From Pseudomaricurvus sp033283175 (GTDB lineage Bacteria > Pseudomonadota > Gammaproteobacteria > Pseudomonadales > Cellvibrionaceae): 64,000 nucleotides of DNA. The stretch's first letter is position 1. Each line of letters opens with the position of its first letter. The notes under the pieces are model-generated. The model made no database searches and was not told the DNA's origin. It was given only the letters and a program-made list of their open reading frames with translations. Location: the NCBI GenBank assembly GCA_033283175.1, contig JAWMQM010000001.1, positions 248,001 through 312,000 on the forward strand. Reading direction: 5' to 3'. This document shows, piece by piece, positions 52,033 to 60,641 of this stretch. A program made the translations under genes and the position numbers.

Positions 52033-53436
52033 TTATTGTTCTCCGCCTGATGTGATTGCCTGCACGACAGATTCCATGCGCGCGCTCCGGGATCCTTTCA
52101 CCAATACAACCGTATTTTCAGCAAGCTGTTGCGTTAAAAAAGCGACCAGCGACTGCTGATCCGTAAAATGTTGCGAGCTCTGCCCCTGCCCGCAGACAGA
52201 ATCAAAACCTTCACTGATCCAGCGGCTGTTATTGCCGCAGGTGAGCAGGTGGGCAATGCCCTGACGGGCCAGATCTTCACCCAGTGCCTGCAGCAGAGGC
52301 TGCTGGCCATCCCCAAGCTCACCCAGATCTCCCAGCGCAAGCCACACATCGCGACCAGCGCTTTGCAGATCCGCCAACACCGCGGCAGCAGCGCGAACCG
52401 AGCCGGGGTTGGCGTTGTAGGTATCGTCTATAACCAGCGCGTTTTGCAGGCCGGCCATTGGCACCAGACGGCCAGCCACCGGCTGCAGCCTGGTCAGGCC
52501 AGCGGCGGCCTGCATCAGGCTGACACCCACCGCCAGTGCGCAGGCAGTCGCCGCCAGCGCATTGGCAATGTTCTGCTTGCCCAACAGGGGCAGCTCCACA
52601 CTCACCCGATCCTCAGCGGTACAGATATCGAAGCGGTAACGCCCAGTGGCCGTCAGTGCAACGTTGCTGGCATACACCGATGCGTCGTCGCGGGTGACAG
52701 AGAAAGTCACCTGATGAATGTCGGCACGGGTCTGCGCCAGCTCGGCCTGCCACTCCGCACAGTAACGGTCGTCCAGGTTAAGCACTGCGGTGCCTCCCTG
52801 ACGCAAGCGGCGATAGATATTGGATTTCTCCTGCGCAACACCGCGCTCGGAACCAAAACCTTCCAGGTGGGCCGCCATGACGTTATTGACCAGCGCCACA
52901 GTTGGCTCCGCCAGTCCCGCCAGGTAATCGATCTCACCCATGCCACTGGCACCCATCTCAATCACCGCGCAGGCGCTGCCGGCAGGCATGGCCAACAGCG
53001 TCATGGGTACGCCAATATGGTTATTGAGATTGCCGCGGGTGGCGTGCACCTCACCGAGACAGGCAGTGACTGCCACCAGCATCTCCTTGACGGTGGTTTT
53101 GCCACAGCTGCCGGTCAGACCGATCAGTGGCCCTCCGTACTGTTGCCGCCCCAACTGCGCCAGCTGTCCCAACGCTTTGGTGGTATCCGCCACCTGCAGC
53201 TGAGGCAACCCCAACGTCGGGTCGGCAGTTTCGACGATAGCCGCAACCGCGCCGGCGTCCCGCGCGGCCGCCAGAAAATCGTGAGCGTCAAAGCGCTCTC
53301 CTTTCAGTGCCACAAAGCAGTCGCCCGGCGCCACGGAACGGGTATCGGTACTGACACGGGCAAAGCTGACATCTGCCCCGTGCAGGGTAGCCTGCAGCGG
53401 TGCAACCAGGGCAGAGAGCGGCATGGCATCAATCAC
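52033..53436 (-). CDS. murF: UDP-MurNAc-tripeptide--D-alanyl-D-alanine ligase
   Basis: Last cytoplasmic Mur ligase; joins D-Ala-D-Ala to the tripeptide. 467 aa with DTRSVAPGDCFVALKGERFDAH, P-loop LTGSCGKTTVKEM, EMGASGMGEI, and IDDTYNANPGSVRAA. ATGA overlap with murE upstream. The substrate dipeptide comes from DdlB in the same cluster. Confidence 0.97.
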   Translation of the reverse strand: MIDAMPLSALVAPLQATLHGADVSFARVSTDTRSVAPGDCFVALKGERFDAHDFLAAARDAGAVAAIVETADPTLGLPQLQVADTTKALGQLAQLGRQQYGGPLIGLTGSCGKTTVKEMLVAVTACLGEVHATRGNLNNHIGVPMTLLAMPAGSACAVIEMGASGMGEIDYLAGLAEPTVALVNNVMAAHLEGFGSERGVAQEKSNIYRRLRQGGTAVLNLDDRYCAEWQAELAQTRADIHQVTFSVTRDDASVYASNVALTATGRYRFDICTAEDRVSVELPLLGKQNIANALAATACALAVGVSLMQAAAGLTRLQPVAGRLVPMAGLQNALVIDDTYNANPGSVRAAAAVLADLQSAGRDVWLALGDLGELGDGQQPLLQALGEDLARQGIAHLLTCGNNSRWISEGFDSVCGQGQSSQHFTDQQSLVAFLTQQLAENTVVLVKGSRSARMESVVQAITSGGEQ

Positions 53437-54938
53437 TGCACACCTCCTGCACGTCGCTCCAGCAATATTTTTTCTGCCACAGCCAGATCGCTGAACGGTA
53501 ATTTTTCAGTACCGATCTGCTGATAATCTTCATGCCCCTTGCCTGCGATCAGCACACAGTCGCCGGCTTCCGCCTGCGTCACCGCCAACCGGATGGCCTG
53601 CTCTCTATCTGCTTCCACCAGTACGCCGCTGCGATCGCTGACGCCCTGCAAAATATCGTCAATAATCATCTGCGGCTCTTCTGTACGCGGGTTATCACTG
53701 GTGATCACCACGCGGTCAGCCAGGTTCTCTGCCACTTGTGCCATCAACGGGCGCTTGCCCTTGTCACGGTCGCCGCCACAGCCGAATACGCACCAGATTT
53801 TCTGGCGGGTGTGGGCGCGCAGTGCCTGCAGGACAGACTCCAGAGCATCGGCGGTATGGGCAAAATCCACCAACACGTTGATATCCGAATCCACCTCTAC
53901 CGCCTGCAGTCGTCCAGCCACCGGATGCAGCTGTGGCAGCACGGTGAGGATGCTGGCCACACTGAAACCCTGTGCGTAGGCCGCGGCAATCACCACCAGC
54001 AAATTGCTGAGGTTAAACTCTCCCCAGATGGCAAGCTGCAGGTCGAACTGGCCTTCAGGTGTGGTCAGTTCGGCTTCGATGCCACCTGCGTGGTAGCGCA
54101 CCTGGCTGGCGGCAAAATCGGCGTTGCCGCGCAGGCTGCAGGTAAGCACACGGCAGTGTCCGGCGGCGCGCGCAATAAACTCTGCTGCCACAGGATCATC
54201 AATATTCACCACCGCAGCCTGCAGCGACGGGAAATCCATCAGCTTCAGCTTGGCAGCCACGTAGCTTTTCATATCACCGTGGTAGTCCAGGTGATCACGA
54301 CCGATATTGGTAAACACCGCCACATCCACATTCACACCGGCCAGGCGACGCTGGTCGAGACTGTGGGAAGAGGCTTCCATCACTACAGCAGCGGTGCCCT
54401 CATCCAGCATCTGCCGCAGGATGCGCTGCAGGGAAACTGCGTCCGGCGTGGTCAAGCCGGTAGCGACCACCTCGTCACCCACCCGACCGTAACCCAGGGT
54501 GCCCACACTGGCAGCGGGCGTTCCCAGCAACTGCAGCAGTTGCGCCAGCCACTGGGTAGTGGTGGTCTTGCCGTTGGTGCCGGTAATGGCGGTCACGGTC
54601 ATATCCTGGGACGGTTCGCCGTAGTAGCGTCCGGCCAATTCGCTGATGCGCTCACCCAGCTGAGGAACCCTGACGCGTAACATCTGCTGTGCATCGGTAG
54701 CCGCGTGGTAATCATCGCCGTTTTCAAAAATTACCCGGGCACCGCGGGAGAGAGCGTCCAGGATAAATTTCTCACCGTGGGTCAGGGTGCCGCCCACGGC
54801 CAGGAAACTGTCGCCCGGCTGCACCTGACGGCTGTCCAACTGCAGCTCGCCAACCGGTGTGGCCGCACACTCTGAAAACGACAAAGCGGGCAGCAATTGC
54901 CCGAGCGTAACCTGTCTGTTGGGAGTGGCCGTCATCAT
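53433..54938 (-). CDS. murE: UDP-MurNAc-L-Ala-D-Glu--2,6-diaminopimelate ligase
   Basis: Adds the third residue to the stem peptide. 501 aa; DSRQVQPGDSFLAVGG at the N-terminus, P-loop TGTNGKTTTTQWLAQLL, EASSHSLDQRRL, and the specificity motif SDNPRTEEP near residue 415. DNPR marks a meso-diaminopimelate enzyme, as expected for a Gram-negative. Two adjacent Met codons can start it; the first overlaps the ftsI stop by ATGA. Confidence 0.97.
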   Translation of the reverse strand: MMTATPNRQVTLGQLLPALSFSECAATPVGELQLDSRQVQPGDSFLAVGGTLTHGEKFILDALSRGARVIFENGDDYHAATDAQQMLRVRVPQLGERISELAGRYYGEPSQDMTVTAITGTNGKTTTTQWLAQLLQLLGTPAASVGTLGYGRVGDEVVATGLTTPDAVSLQRILRQMLDEGTAAVVMEASSHSLDQRRLAGVNVDVAVFTNIGRDHLDYHGDMKSYVAAKLKLMDFPSLQAAVVNIDDPVAAEFIARAAGHCRVLTCSLRGNADFAASQVRYHAGGIEAELTTPEGQFDLQLAIWGEFNLSNLLVVIAAAYAQGFSVASILTVLPQLHPVAGRLQAVEVDSDINVLVDFAHTADALESVLQALRAHTRQKIWCVFGCGGDRDKGKRPLMAQVAENLADRVVITSDNPRTEEPQMIIDDILQGVSDRSGVLVEADREQAIRLAVTQAEAGDCVLIAGKGHEDYQQIGTEKLPFSDLAVAEKILLERRAGGVQ

Positions 54939-56695
54939 GTCAGCGGCCCCCGTTTGGCGACGCTACCTGCCTCCGCCTGCTGCAGCCTCGGCGGCACGTG
55001 CAGCAGCCGCAGAGCGCCTTCCGCCACCTTGGCGAATACCGGCGCGGCCACTTCACCACCAAAATATTTCCCCGAGGCGGGCTCTTCAATAACGACTACT
55101 GCCACCACCCGCGGGTCGGCCGCTGGTGCCAGTCCGGCAAAGACAGAGCGGTAGCGGTCTTCGGCGTAGCCGTGCTTACCGATTTTATGCACGGTGCCGG
55201 TCTTGCCTGCCGCCGGATAGGATTCGATCTGCGCCTGCTTGCCGGTGCCCTCTTTGCCCAGCACCGTCTCCAGCATGGTGATCACCTGGCGCGTATAACG
55301 CGGCTCAACCACAGGCGTACCCTGCACCTTGCCAGGCTGATCAACGCGCATCAGGCTCAGGGGGTAACGCACACCCTCATTGGCAACTACCGCGTAAGCT
55401 TGCGCCAGCTGCAGCGCGGTTACCGTCATACCGTAGCCAAACGCGAAGTTGGCGCGCTCGATGGGGGTCCAGCGACTGCGATTTGGCAGCAGGCCAACGC
55501 CTTCACCGGGGAAGCCGACGCCCGTTCCCTGGCCCAGACCGAGGCGATAAAACATGTCCCGTACTGTCTGCGGCTCCAGATCCAGAGCCACCTTGCTGAT
55601 ACCCACCTGGCTGGACTTGGTGATCACTTTGGTGAGATCGATCATGCCGTAATTTTTGGGGTCAACGAGCGTCTTCTTGCCAACCCGGATATAGCCTGGA
55701 TTGGTATCGATCAGGGTGTGCGGCTTATACCGTCCGGTTTCCAGCGCCGCCATGGCAGTCAGCGGCTTCATGGGGGAGCCGGGCTCGAACTGATCCGTAA
55801 TGGCGCGATTGCGCAACGCCTCCATCTGCATACCGGTGCGATCATTGGGGTTGTAAGAGGGCTGATTGACCATCGCCAGCACTTCGCCGGTCTTCACATC
55901 CAGCAACACCAGCGAACCCGACTTGGCGCGATGCCGGGCCACAGCCGCCTTCAATTCGCGATAGGCAAGATACTGCATGCGCATATCGATACTCAGGTGC
56001 ACATCAGCACCGGTGCGGGGCGCCACCAGCTCACCATCGTCGCGCACGACACGGCCTTTCAGATCCTTAACCACACGCTTGGAACCGGGCACACCGGTGA
56101 GGGCGCGATCAAAAGCCAGCTCAACCCCCTCCTGGCCCATACCATCAATATTGGTAAAGCCCACAATATGGGCGGCAACTTCACCGGCCGGATAAAAACG
56201 CTGATACTCGGTAGTGCCATGCACACCAGGCCAGTGGTTAGCCAGAATCGCTTCCGCATCCTGCGGTGGCATGTGGCGCTTCAGGTAGACAAACTCCTTG
56301 CCACTGTAGCGCTTCAGTTTTTCACGCAGATCGCTCTCTTTCTCACCCAGTGCGCGCGCCAATGGCGCCAGCGCAGGACTGTCCTGTGGCAACTCCTGAG
56401 GATTGAGCCACAGGGAGACGACGGGGGTGCTCACCGCCAGTGGCTCGCCATTGCGGTCAGCGATAACCCCACGATGAGCGGGGATCACTTCGGTACGTAC
56501 GGTGCGGGCGTCGCCCTGTCCCTGCAGGAATTCGAAGCCTTTGTCTTCACCGGGAATCACCTGCAGGCGCGCCACGTGCCACAACAGCAAGCTCATCAGA
56601 GTGGCGAGCAGCACCACCGCCAGCGCAAAGCGCCAGCGGGCAACTGCCAGCTTTTCTGACGGCAACGCACTTGTCAGCACGGATTTCGCGTTCAC
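54935..56695 (-). CDS. ftsI: Septal peptidoglycan transpeptidase FtsI (PBP3)
   Basis: Class B penicillin-binding protein of 586 aa, anchored by one helix (residues about 23-45). The pedestal domain has RGVIADRNGEPLAVST. Transpeptidase motifs: SxxK at Ser307-Lys310 (EPGSPMKP), SxN-equivalent at 361-363 reading Ser-Ser-Gln where most FtsI have Ser-Ser-Asn, and KTGT at 498-501. The Gln codon is CAG, two changes from an Asn codon. Works with FtsW encoded in the same cluster. Overlaps ftsL upstream and murE downstream by ATGA. Confidence 0.96.
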   Translation of the reverse strand: MNAKSVLTSALPSEKLAVARWRFALAVVLLATLMSLLLWHVARLQVIPGEDKGFEFLQGQGDARTVRTEVIPAHRGVIADRNGEPLAVSTPVVSLWLNPQELPQDSPALAPLARALGEKESDLREKLKRYSGKEFVYLKRHMPPQDAEAILANHWPGVHGTTEYQRFYPAGEVAAHIVGFTNIDGMGQEGVELAFDRALTGVPGSKRVVKDLKGRVVRDDGELVAPRTGADVHLSIDMRMQYLAYRELKAAVARHRAKSGSLVLLDVKTGEVLAMVNQPSYNPNDRTGMQMEALRNRAITDQFEPGSPMKPLTAMAALETGRYKPHTLIDTNPGYIRVGKKTLVDPKNYGMIDLTKVITKSSQVGISKVALDLEPQTVRDMFYRLGLGQGTGVGFPGEGVGLLPNRSRWTPIERANFAFGYGMTVTALQLAQAYAVVANEGVRYPLSLMRVDQPGKVQGTPVVEPRYTRQVITMLETVLGKEGTGKQAQIESYPAAGKTGTVHKIGKHGYAEDRYRSVFAGLAPAADPRVVAVVVIEEPASGKYFGGEVAAPVFAKVAEGALRLLHVPPRLQQAEAGSVAKRGPLT

Positions 56696-56985
56696 TCAGA
56701 CACCATCACCAGTTGCTCCCCACGGGGTACGACCATATGCAACTTCTCAGTTGCTTCTTTTTCTATTCGACCGTAAGCCGACCAGGCGCTCTGCTCCAGC
56801 AGATACTGCCCCCACTGCACATGCAGCTGGTTGGCTTCACGACGCAAAACTTCCAGTTGATTGACTTTCTGCCGGGTGAGATGCGCGGTGCGCACTACAG
56901 CCAGTGCACTCGCCAGAACCGCTGACCACAGCAACACCAGCATCAACCACCATCTCCAGCTGTAGCGTTCCGCCACACCAATCAC
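56692..56985 (-). CDS. ftsL: Cell division protein FtsL
   Basis: Short bitopic divisome protein, 97 aa. A membrane helix at residues about 12-28 (WWLMLVLLWSAVLASALAV) precedes a periplasmic coiled coil (TRQKVNQLEVLRREANQL) that pairs with FtsB. Recognised mainly by size, topology and its invariant position between rsmH and ftsI. Confidence 0.93.
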   Translation of the reverse strand: MIGVAERYSWRWWLMLVLLWSAVLASALAVVRTAHLTRQKVNQLEVLRREANQLHVQWGQYLLEQSAWSAYGRIEKEATEKLHMVVPRGEQLVMVSE

Positions 56986-56993
56986 CCGCTTCG

Positions 56994-57923
56994 TTATTGT
57001 ATTTTTTCTGCCACCCGCATCACCGCACTGCGGGAACGCACATTGGCATCAACCTCTTCTCCCGAGGCTTTTACCGCCTTGCCAATGGAGCGCAAACGCT
57101 TGTTCAGTTGCGCCTCGGTCACCGGCAGGCCCTTGGGCAGCTGCAATCCCTTTTCGTGATGACGGATAAAGCGCTTAACGATGCGATCTTCCAGAGAGTG
57201 GAAGCTGATCACCACCAGACGACCACCGGGTTTAAGAATTTCCAGCGCCTGATCCAGCAGCCCCTCCAAATCCGACAGCTCGTCGTTGACCCGGATACGG
57301 ATGGCCTGGAACGCGCGCGTGGCCGGGTTTTTACCCTTCTCCCAGGCGGGATTGGCTTCTGCCACCACATGGGCAAGCTGCAGGGTGCGGGTAAATGGCT
57401 CCTGCGCGCGCCGCTGCACAATGGCCCGGGCTATACGCTTCGCAAATCGCTCTTCGCCGTAATCTTTCAGAACCTGCGCAATTTCCGCTTCGGGTGCGCT
57501 GTTTACCCAGTCCGCCGCGCTCATGCCACGGCTGTCATCCATCCGCATATCCAGCGGGCCGTCCTGCAGGAAGCTGAAGCCGCGATCCGCCTCATCCAGT
57601 TGCGGGGAGGAAACGCCAAGATCCACCAGTACGCCGTCAATCTTGCCGACCACGTCCCGCTCCCGGGCGAACTCCTGCAACTGCGCAAATGAACCGTGCT
57701 GAATAGTGAAACGAGCATCCAGCTCCTGCAGCGCCTTGCCGGTGGCAATCGCCCGGGGGTCCTTATCCACCCCCAACAAGCGCCCACCTAACTGCAATCT
57801 TTCCAGGATCAGACGGCTGTGGCCGCCACGCCCGAAGGTTCCATCCACATAAAAACCGTTGGCATCGGTGATCAGGGCATCGACTGCCTCTTGCAGCAGT
57901 ACGGTTACGTGCTTGTCCGTCAT
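56994..57923 (-). CDS. rsmH: 16S rRNA (cytosine-1402-N4)-methyltransferase RsmH (MraW)
   Basis: SAM-dependent enzyme of 309 aa that N4-methylates C1402 in the ribosomal P site. HVTVLLQEAVDALI at the N-terminus, the SAM site DGTFGRGGHSRLIL, LLGVDKDPRA, DGVLVDLGVSSPQLDEADRGFSF, and VISFHSLEDRIVKRFIR are all diagnostic. Second gene of the dcw cluster, 10 bp after mraZ. Confidence 0.98.
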   Translation of the reverse strand: MTDKHVTVLLQEAVDALITDANGFYVDGTFGRGGHSRLILERLQLGGRLLGVDKDPRAIATGKALQELDARFTIQHGSFAQLQEFARERDVVGKIDGVLVDLGVSSPQLDEADRGFSFLQDGPLDMRMDDSRGMSAADWVNSAPEAEIAQVLKDYGEERFAKRIARAIVQRRAQEPFTRTLQLAHVVAEANPAWEKGKNPATRAFQAIRIRVNDELSDLEGLLDQALEILKPGGRLVVISFHSLEDRIVKRFIRHHEKGLQLPKGLPVTEAQLNKRLRSIGKAVKASGEEVDANVRSRSAVMRVAEKIQ

Positions 57924-57933
57924 GCGCGGCCCT

Positions 57934-58374
57934 TTACAGTGACAAGTTCAGCAGTTCGTCCGGCAGCTCACCGTCATCCTGCGCATCCAGCTGGGCATTC
58001 CAGCCCTCTTCGCTCCACAGCTCCGCCTTATCACTCAGACCCACAAACACCAGCTTCTTATCCAGGTTGGCGTAATCGCGCAGGATCTGCGGCAGAAGGA
58101 TCCGCCCGTTGCTGTCCAACTCCACCTCGGTGGCGTTACCCAACACCAGGCGCTGCAGACGACGAGTAGCCGGATGGGAGTTTTTCAGGCCGGCAATTTG
58201 CTTGCTCAGAACCTGCCACTGGGGCTCGGGGTAAATCATGAGACAACGCTCATAGGGGCTGGCAGTCACGATCAGGCGTCCCTCACAGGCAGCCGCCAGC
58301 GGATCGCGATACTTGCTCGGTATCGCCATTCGGCCTTTGGCATCCATATTGATGGGCAGACTGCCTTGAAACAC
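57934..58374 (-). CDS. mraZ: Transcriptional regulator MraZ
   Basis: AbrB-like DNA-binding protein of 146 aa that in E. coli represses its own dcw promoter by binding repeated TGGG-type sites. Two SpoVT/AbrB repeats are visible, with DAKGRMAIPSKYRD near the start and DSNGRILLPQILRDY in the second half. Leads the dcw operon. Three GTGGT repeats stand 33-58 bp upstream of its ATG. Confidence 0.96.
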   Translation of the reverse strand: MFQGSLPINMDAKGRMAIPSKYRDPLAAACEGRLIVTASPYERCLMIYPEPQWQVLSKQIAGLKNSHPATRRLQRLVLGNATEVELDSNGRILLPQILRDYANLDKKLVFVGLSDKAELWSEEGWNAQLDAQDDGELPDELLNLSL

Positions 58375-58406
58375 GTTTATCCCCGGAGTTGATTTGGTGC
58401 CTGATT

Positions 58407-58432
58407 ACCACTCGCTACCACCCAGACACCAC
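58407..58432 (-). promoter_or_regulatory. Candidate MraZ operator (three GTGGT repeats)
   Basis: On the minus strand GTGGT occurs three times with 11- and 10-bp spacing, just upstream of mraZ. Further GTGG words follow upstream. MraZ boxes in other bacteria are TGGG-like repeats at a 10-bp period, so this fits autoregulation of the dcw cluster. Binding is inferred. Confidence 0.6.
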
Positions 58433-58767
58433 TAATAAACACTTTTATCCACTTTTCACCACCGCCAGTGTAATTCTGCGGGGTTCAAAGTCAAGGAAGC
58501 AAATGGGCGAAAACGCACGAAACGGCGCGGAACTTCGGGGAATTTGTAAGGAATGTGAAAGCATCGCGAGGAGAGAAAAACAACAAACACCAGGATTTTC
58601 AAACCAATAGAAACAGAACTTAAAGTAATACTTTAAGTGTAAGAATTATTCTTTCTTTGAGATTTCCACCTATAGAAGCAATAGGCATATATAAGGAGGG
58701 ATACTACTTTTGCTTTTTGGCGATTTCAGCCGCCCCCAGGGAGCCGTATTCGGTCGCCCCTGAAAGC

Positions 58768-58783
58768 CTGTATATAGATACAG
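58768..58783. promoter_or_regulatory. LexA-type SOS box upstream of the dcw cluster
   Basis: CTGTATATAGATACAG fits CTGT-N8-ACAG with an AT-alternating centre. The first gene downstream on the minus strand is mraZ, about 390 bp away; on the plus strand none for 1 kb. The site is strong, its target unclear. Confidence 0.5.
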
Positions 58784-58934
58784 CCAAATCGGCCTTGCGT
58801 CAACCCAAACCCACAACCAGCCGACTACAAAGCACTGCGAGCAACAACGCCAGCCCGCCAATCCATGACCTGAATGTGCAGCGCATAATACAAGCCGTCC
58901 CGGCAAGGGTCTACGCCTGCAACTGTCATTGCTG

Positions 58935-58972
58935 AAAAAGGGCCAGAGCAAGCTGGTATTAAGGCCCTTTTA
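58935..58972. terminator. Rho-independent terminator downstream of rnpB
   Basis: AAAAGGGCC and GGCCCTTTT form a perfect 9-bp stem with an 18-nt loop, flanked by A and T runs. On the minus strand it would end transcripts coming from rnpB or from the open frame that stops 27 bp before it. Confidence 0.8.
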
Positions 58973-59353
58973 CCGCAACCACTAACGTCGACGTCGCCTA
59001 ACGCCACCAATAATAAAAACTGGCGCTGTATTTGGCAAACCCGGCGTGAGTGATGACGACGGTATCCTGCCCGGCAAACACCGCCCGCAGAGGTAAATAA
59101 CGCCCCCGGCCCGCCAACACAGGCCCAGCGACTTCCCTGCAACGGCGAACTGTATCGCCAATCCCAAAGCGGGAAACAACCTGCAGAAGGAAAAGGATGA
59201 ACCGGAAACGGCTATTGAAGATTACAAGTAGCGACCGGAGGTCAACCTCGCCCCCTCCTACTGCTATTGAGGGTAAGGCAGGCGTCCGGCGTAAGGGAGC
59301 GCGGGCGATGGCGCGCAGTCATGAAAAGCCCTGCACCCCACAGCCCAGCAGAA

Positions 59354-59705
59354 GATGTGAAGCCGGTCGGTAAGCCGGGTTCTGTCGTGGACAGTCATTC
59401 ATCTAGGCCCTGCGTCACCACAGGGCTCAAGCAACCTACCCGCCCTCAGTGCGGGTCACACCATCGAGGGCCTATTTGGTCTTGCTCCGAACGGGGTTTA
59501 CCGTGCCACGAACTGTTACCAGTCGCGCGGTGGGCTCTTACCCCACCCTTTCACCCTTACCTGTGCCCCAAGGAGGCCATCGGCGGTCTGCTCTCTGCTG
59601 CACTTTCCGTAGGCTTGCGCCCCCCAGGCGTTACCTGGCGTTCTACCCTATGGAGCCCGGACTTTCCTCCCCCTGCACTCAGGCGGCGACTGTCTGACCA
59701 GCTTC
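59354..59705 (-). ncRNA. rnpB: RNase P RNA (class A)
   Basis: Catalytic RNA that trims the 5' leader of tRNA precursors. About 352 nt. The minus strand begins GAAGCTGGTCAGACAGTCGC and soon contains GGAGGAAAGTCCGGGCTCC, both nearly universal in type A RNAs. The 3' part has GGTAAGGGTGAAAGGGT, ACCGTGGCACG-related core and CTAGATGAATGACTGTCC, then ACAGAACCCGGCTTA, the element that pairs with tRNA CCA. The 5' GAAGCTGGTC and 3' GACCGGCTTC close helix P1. Ends are placed by this pairing, accurate to a few bases. Location between mraZ and rsmI is conserved in Pseudomonas. Confidence 0.97.
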
Positions 59706-59712
59706 GGGCGCA

Positions 59713-59741
59713 AGACTAGCGGCGCCCCCTGCAAACATCAA
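59713..59741 (-). promoter_or_regulatory. Promoter of rnpB
   Basis: The minus strand has TTGATG, a 17-nt spacer, and TAGTCT ending 7 bases before the RNA 5' end. A GC-rich stretch lies between the -10 box and the start, as in stringently controlled promoters. Confidence 0.75.
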
Positions 59742-59804
59742 GCACAATCTGCGGCGGCAGGGCCGCCGGGCGGCCATGCCAGCATCAGCCCGCAACAATC
59801 GGGT

Positions 59805-59810
59805 TATACT
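59805..59810 (+). promoter_or_regulatory. Possible -10 box for the crotonase gene
   Basis: TATACT stands 43 bp upstream of the plus-strand ATG. No convincing -35 box is seen 16-18 nt before it, so this is a weak call. Confidence 0.35.
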
Positions 59811-59852
59811 GCGCCCCACCTTACCGACCTGCCGTGAAACGGAGTACTGTTC

Positions 59853-60620
59853 ATGAGTGAAGCCCCGCTGGGTATCAACCTGCACGTGGAAGGCGCTATT
59901 GCCACCATTACTCTCAACCAGCCCCAGCGCCATAACTCGCTGGACGGGGATGACATTGCACAGCTGCAACAACACCTGCAAACCATCGCCAGCAACAAGG
60001 CTATACGGGCCCTGATCATCACCGGCAGCGGCGAGCGCAGTTTCTGCTCCGGCGCCGCTCTGGATCAACTGGGCTCTGGCTCCATCAGTGGGGAATTGTT
60101 CGCAGAGATGAACGACCGGATTGCGGACGTTGCTGTACCCACCATTTGCGCCCTCAATGGTAGCGCTTACGGTGGCGGCTCGGAGATTGGCCTGGCCTGT
60201 GATTTCCGCATAGGGGTGGAGGGGATGCGGGTGTTTGTGCCGCCGGCGCGCATCGGGCTCTGCTACCCGGTGAATGGTATCCGGCGCTTTGTCAGCGTGC
60301 TGGGTATTCACACCGCCAAACGATTGCTGTTGGCCAGTGAGGAGTTCAATGCAGAACAGCTGCTCGGCATTGGCTACCTTACCCAACTGGTCAAACCGGA
60401 TCAGCTGCAGGCAGCCACACAGCAACTGGCACAGCGCCTCGCCGGTTACGCACCGCTGGCTCTACAGGCCATGAAAGCCATCAGCGATCGCGCCGCCGGT
60501 GAAACACTGGACCTGGAGGCCGCCAACCAGCTGGCCGCGGCCTGCAACCGCTCCGCCGATCTGCAGGAGGGATTTTTGGCCCGGCAGGAAAAACGCCCGC
60601 CGGTCTTCAGGGGGGAGTAG
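59853..60620 (+). CDS. Crotonase (enoyl-CoA hydratase/isomerase) family protein
   Basis: Acyl-CoA enzyme of 255 aa. The crotonase fold is shown by ATITLNQPQRHNSLD, the oxyanion-hole block FCSGAAL, and NGSAYGGGSEIGLACDFRI. Glu111 matches the first catalytic Glu of enoyl-CoA hydratase (Glu144 in the rat enzyme). The second catalytic Glu (rat Glu164) is missing: the aligned stretch reads FVPPARIGL. A plain hydratase is therefore doubtful; isomerase, decarboxylase or another crotonase reaction is possible. GGAG precedes the ATG. It lies alone between rnpB and rsmI, convergent with rsmI, with no other fatty-acid gene near. Confidence 0.85.
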   Translation: MSEAPLGINLHVEGAIATITLNQPQRHNSLDGDDIAQLQQHLQTIASNKAIRALIITGSGERSFCSGAALDQLGSGSISGELFAEMNDRIADVAVPTICALNGSAYGGGSEIGLACDFRIGVEGMRVFVPPARIGLCYPVNGIRRFVSVLGIHTAKRLLLASEEFNAEQLLGIGYLTQLVKPDQLQAATQQLAQRLAGYAPLALQAMKAISDRAAGETLDLEAANQLAAACNRSADLQEGFLARQEKRPPVFRGE

Positions 60621-60641
60621 CTCGCTGCCACCGGCGTGCTA

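Larger units (their letters stand above)
58433..59353. other. Long intergenic region between rnpB and mraZ
   Basis: Nearly 1 kb without an accepted gene. It contains AT-rich sequence near mraZ where the dcw promoter should lie, a LexA-type box (58768-58783), a terminator (58935-58971), and an open minus-strand frame from 59318 to 58998 that ends just before that terminator but has no usual start codon near its beginning. Confidence 0.6.

Noticed and set aside
54998..56659. Long plus-strand open frame (about 553 codons)
   Set aside because: Antisense to ftsI; no ribosome site and a His/Gln-rich antisense-like translation.
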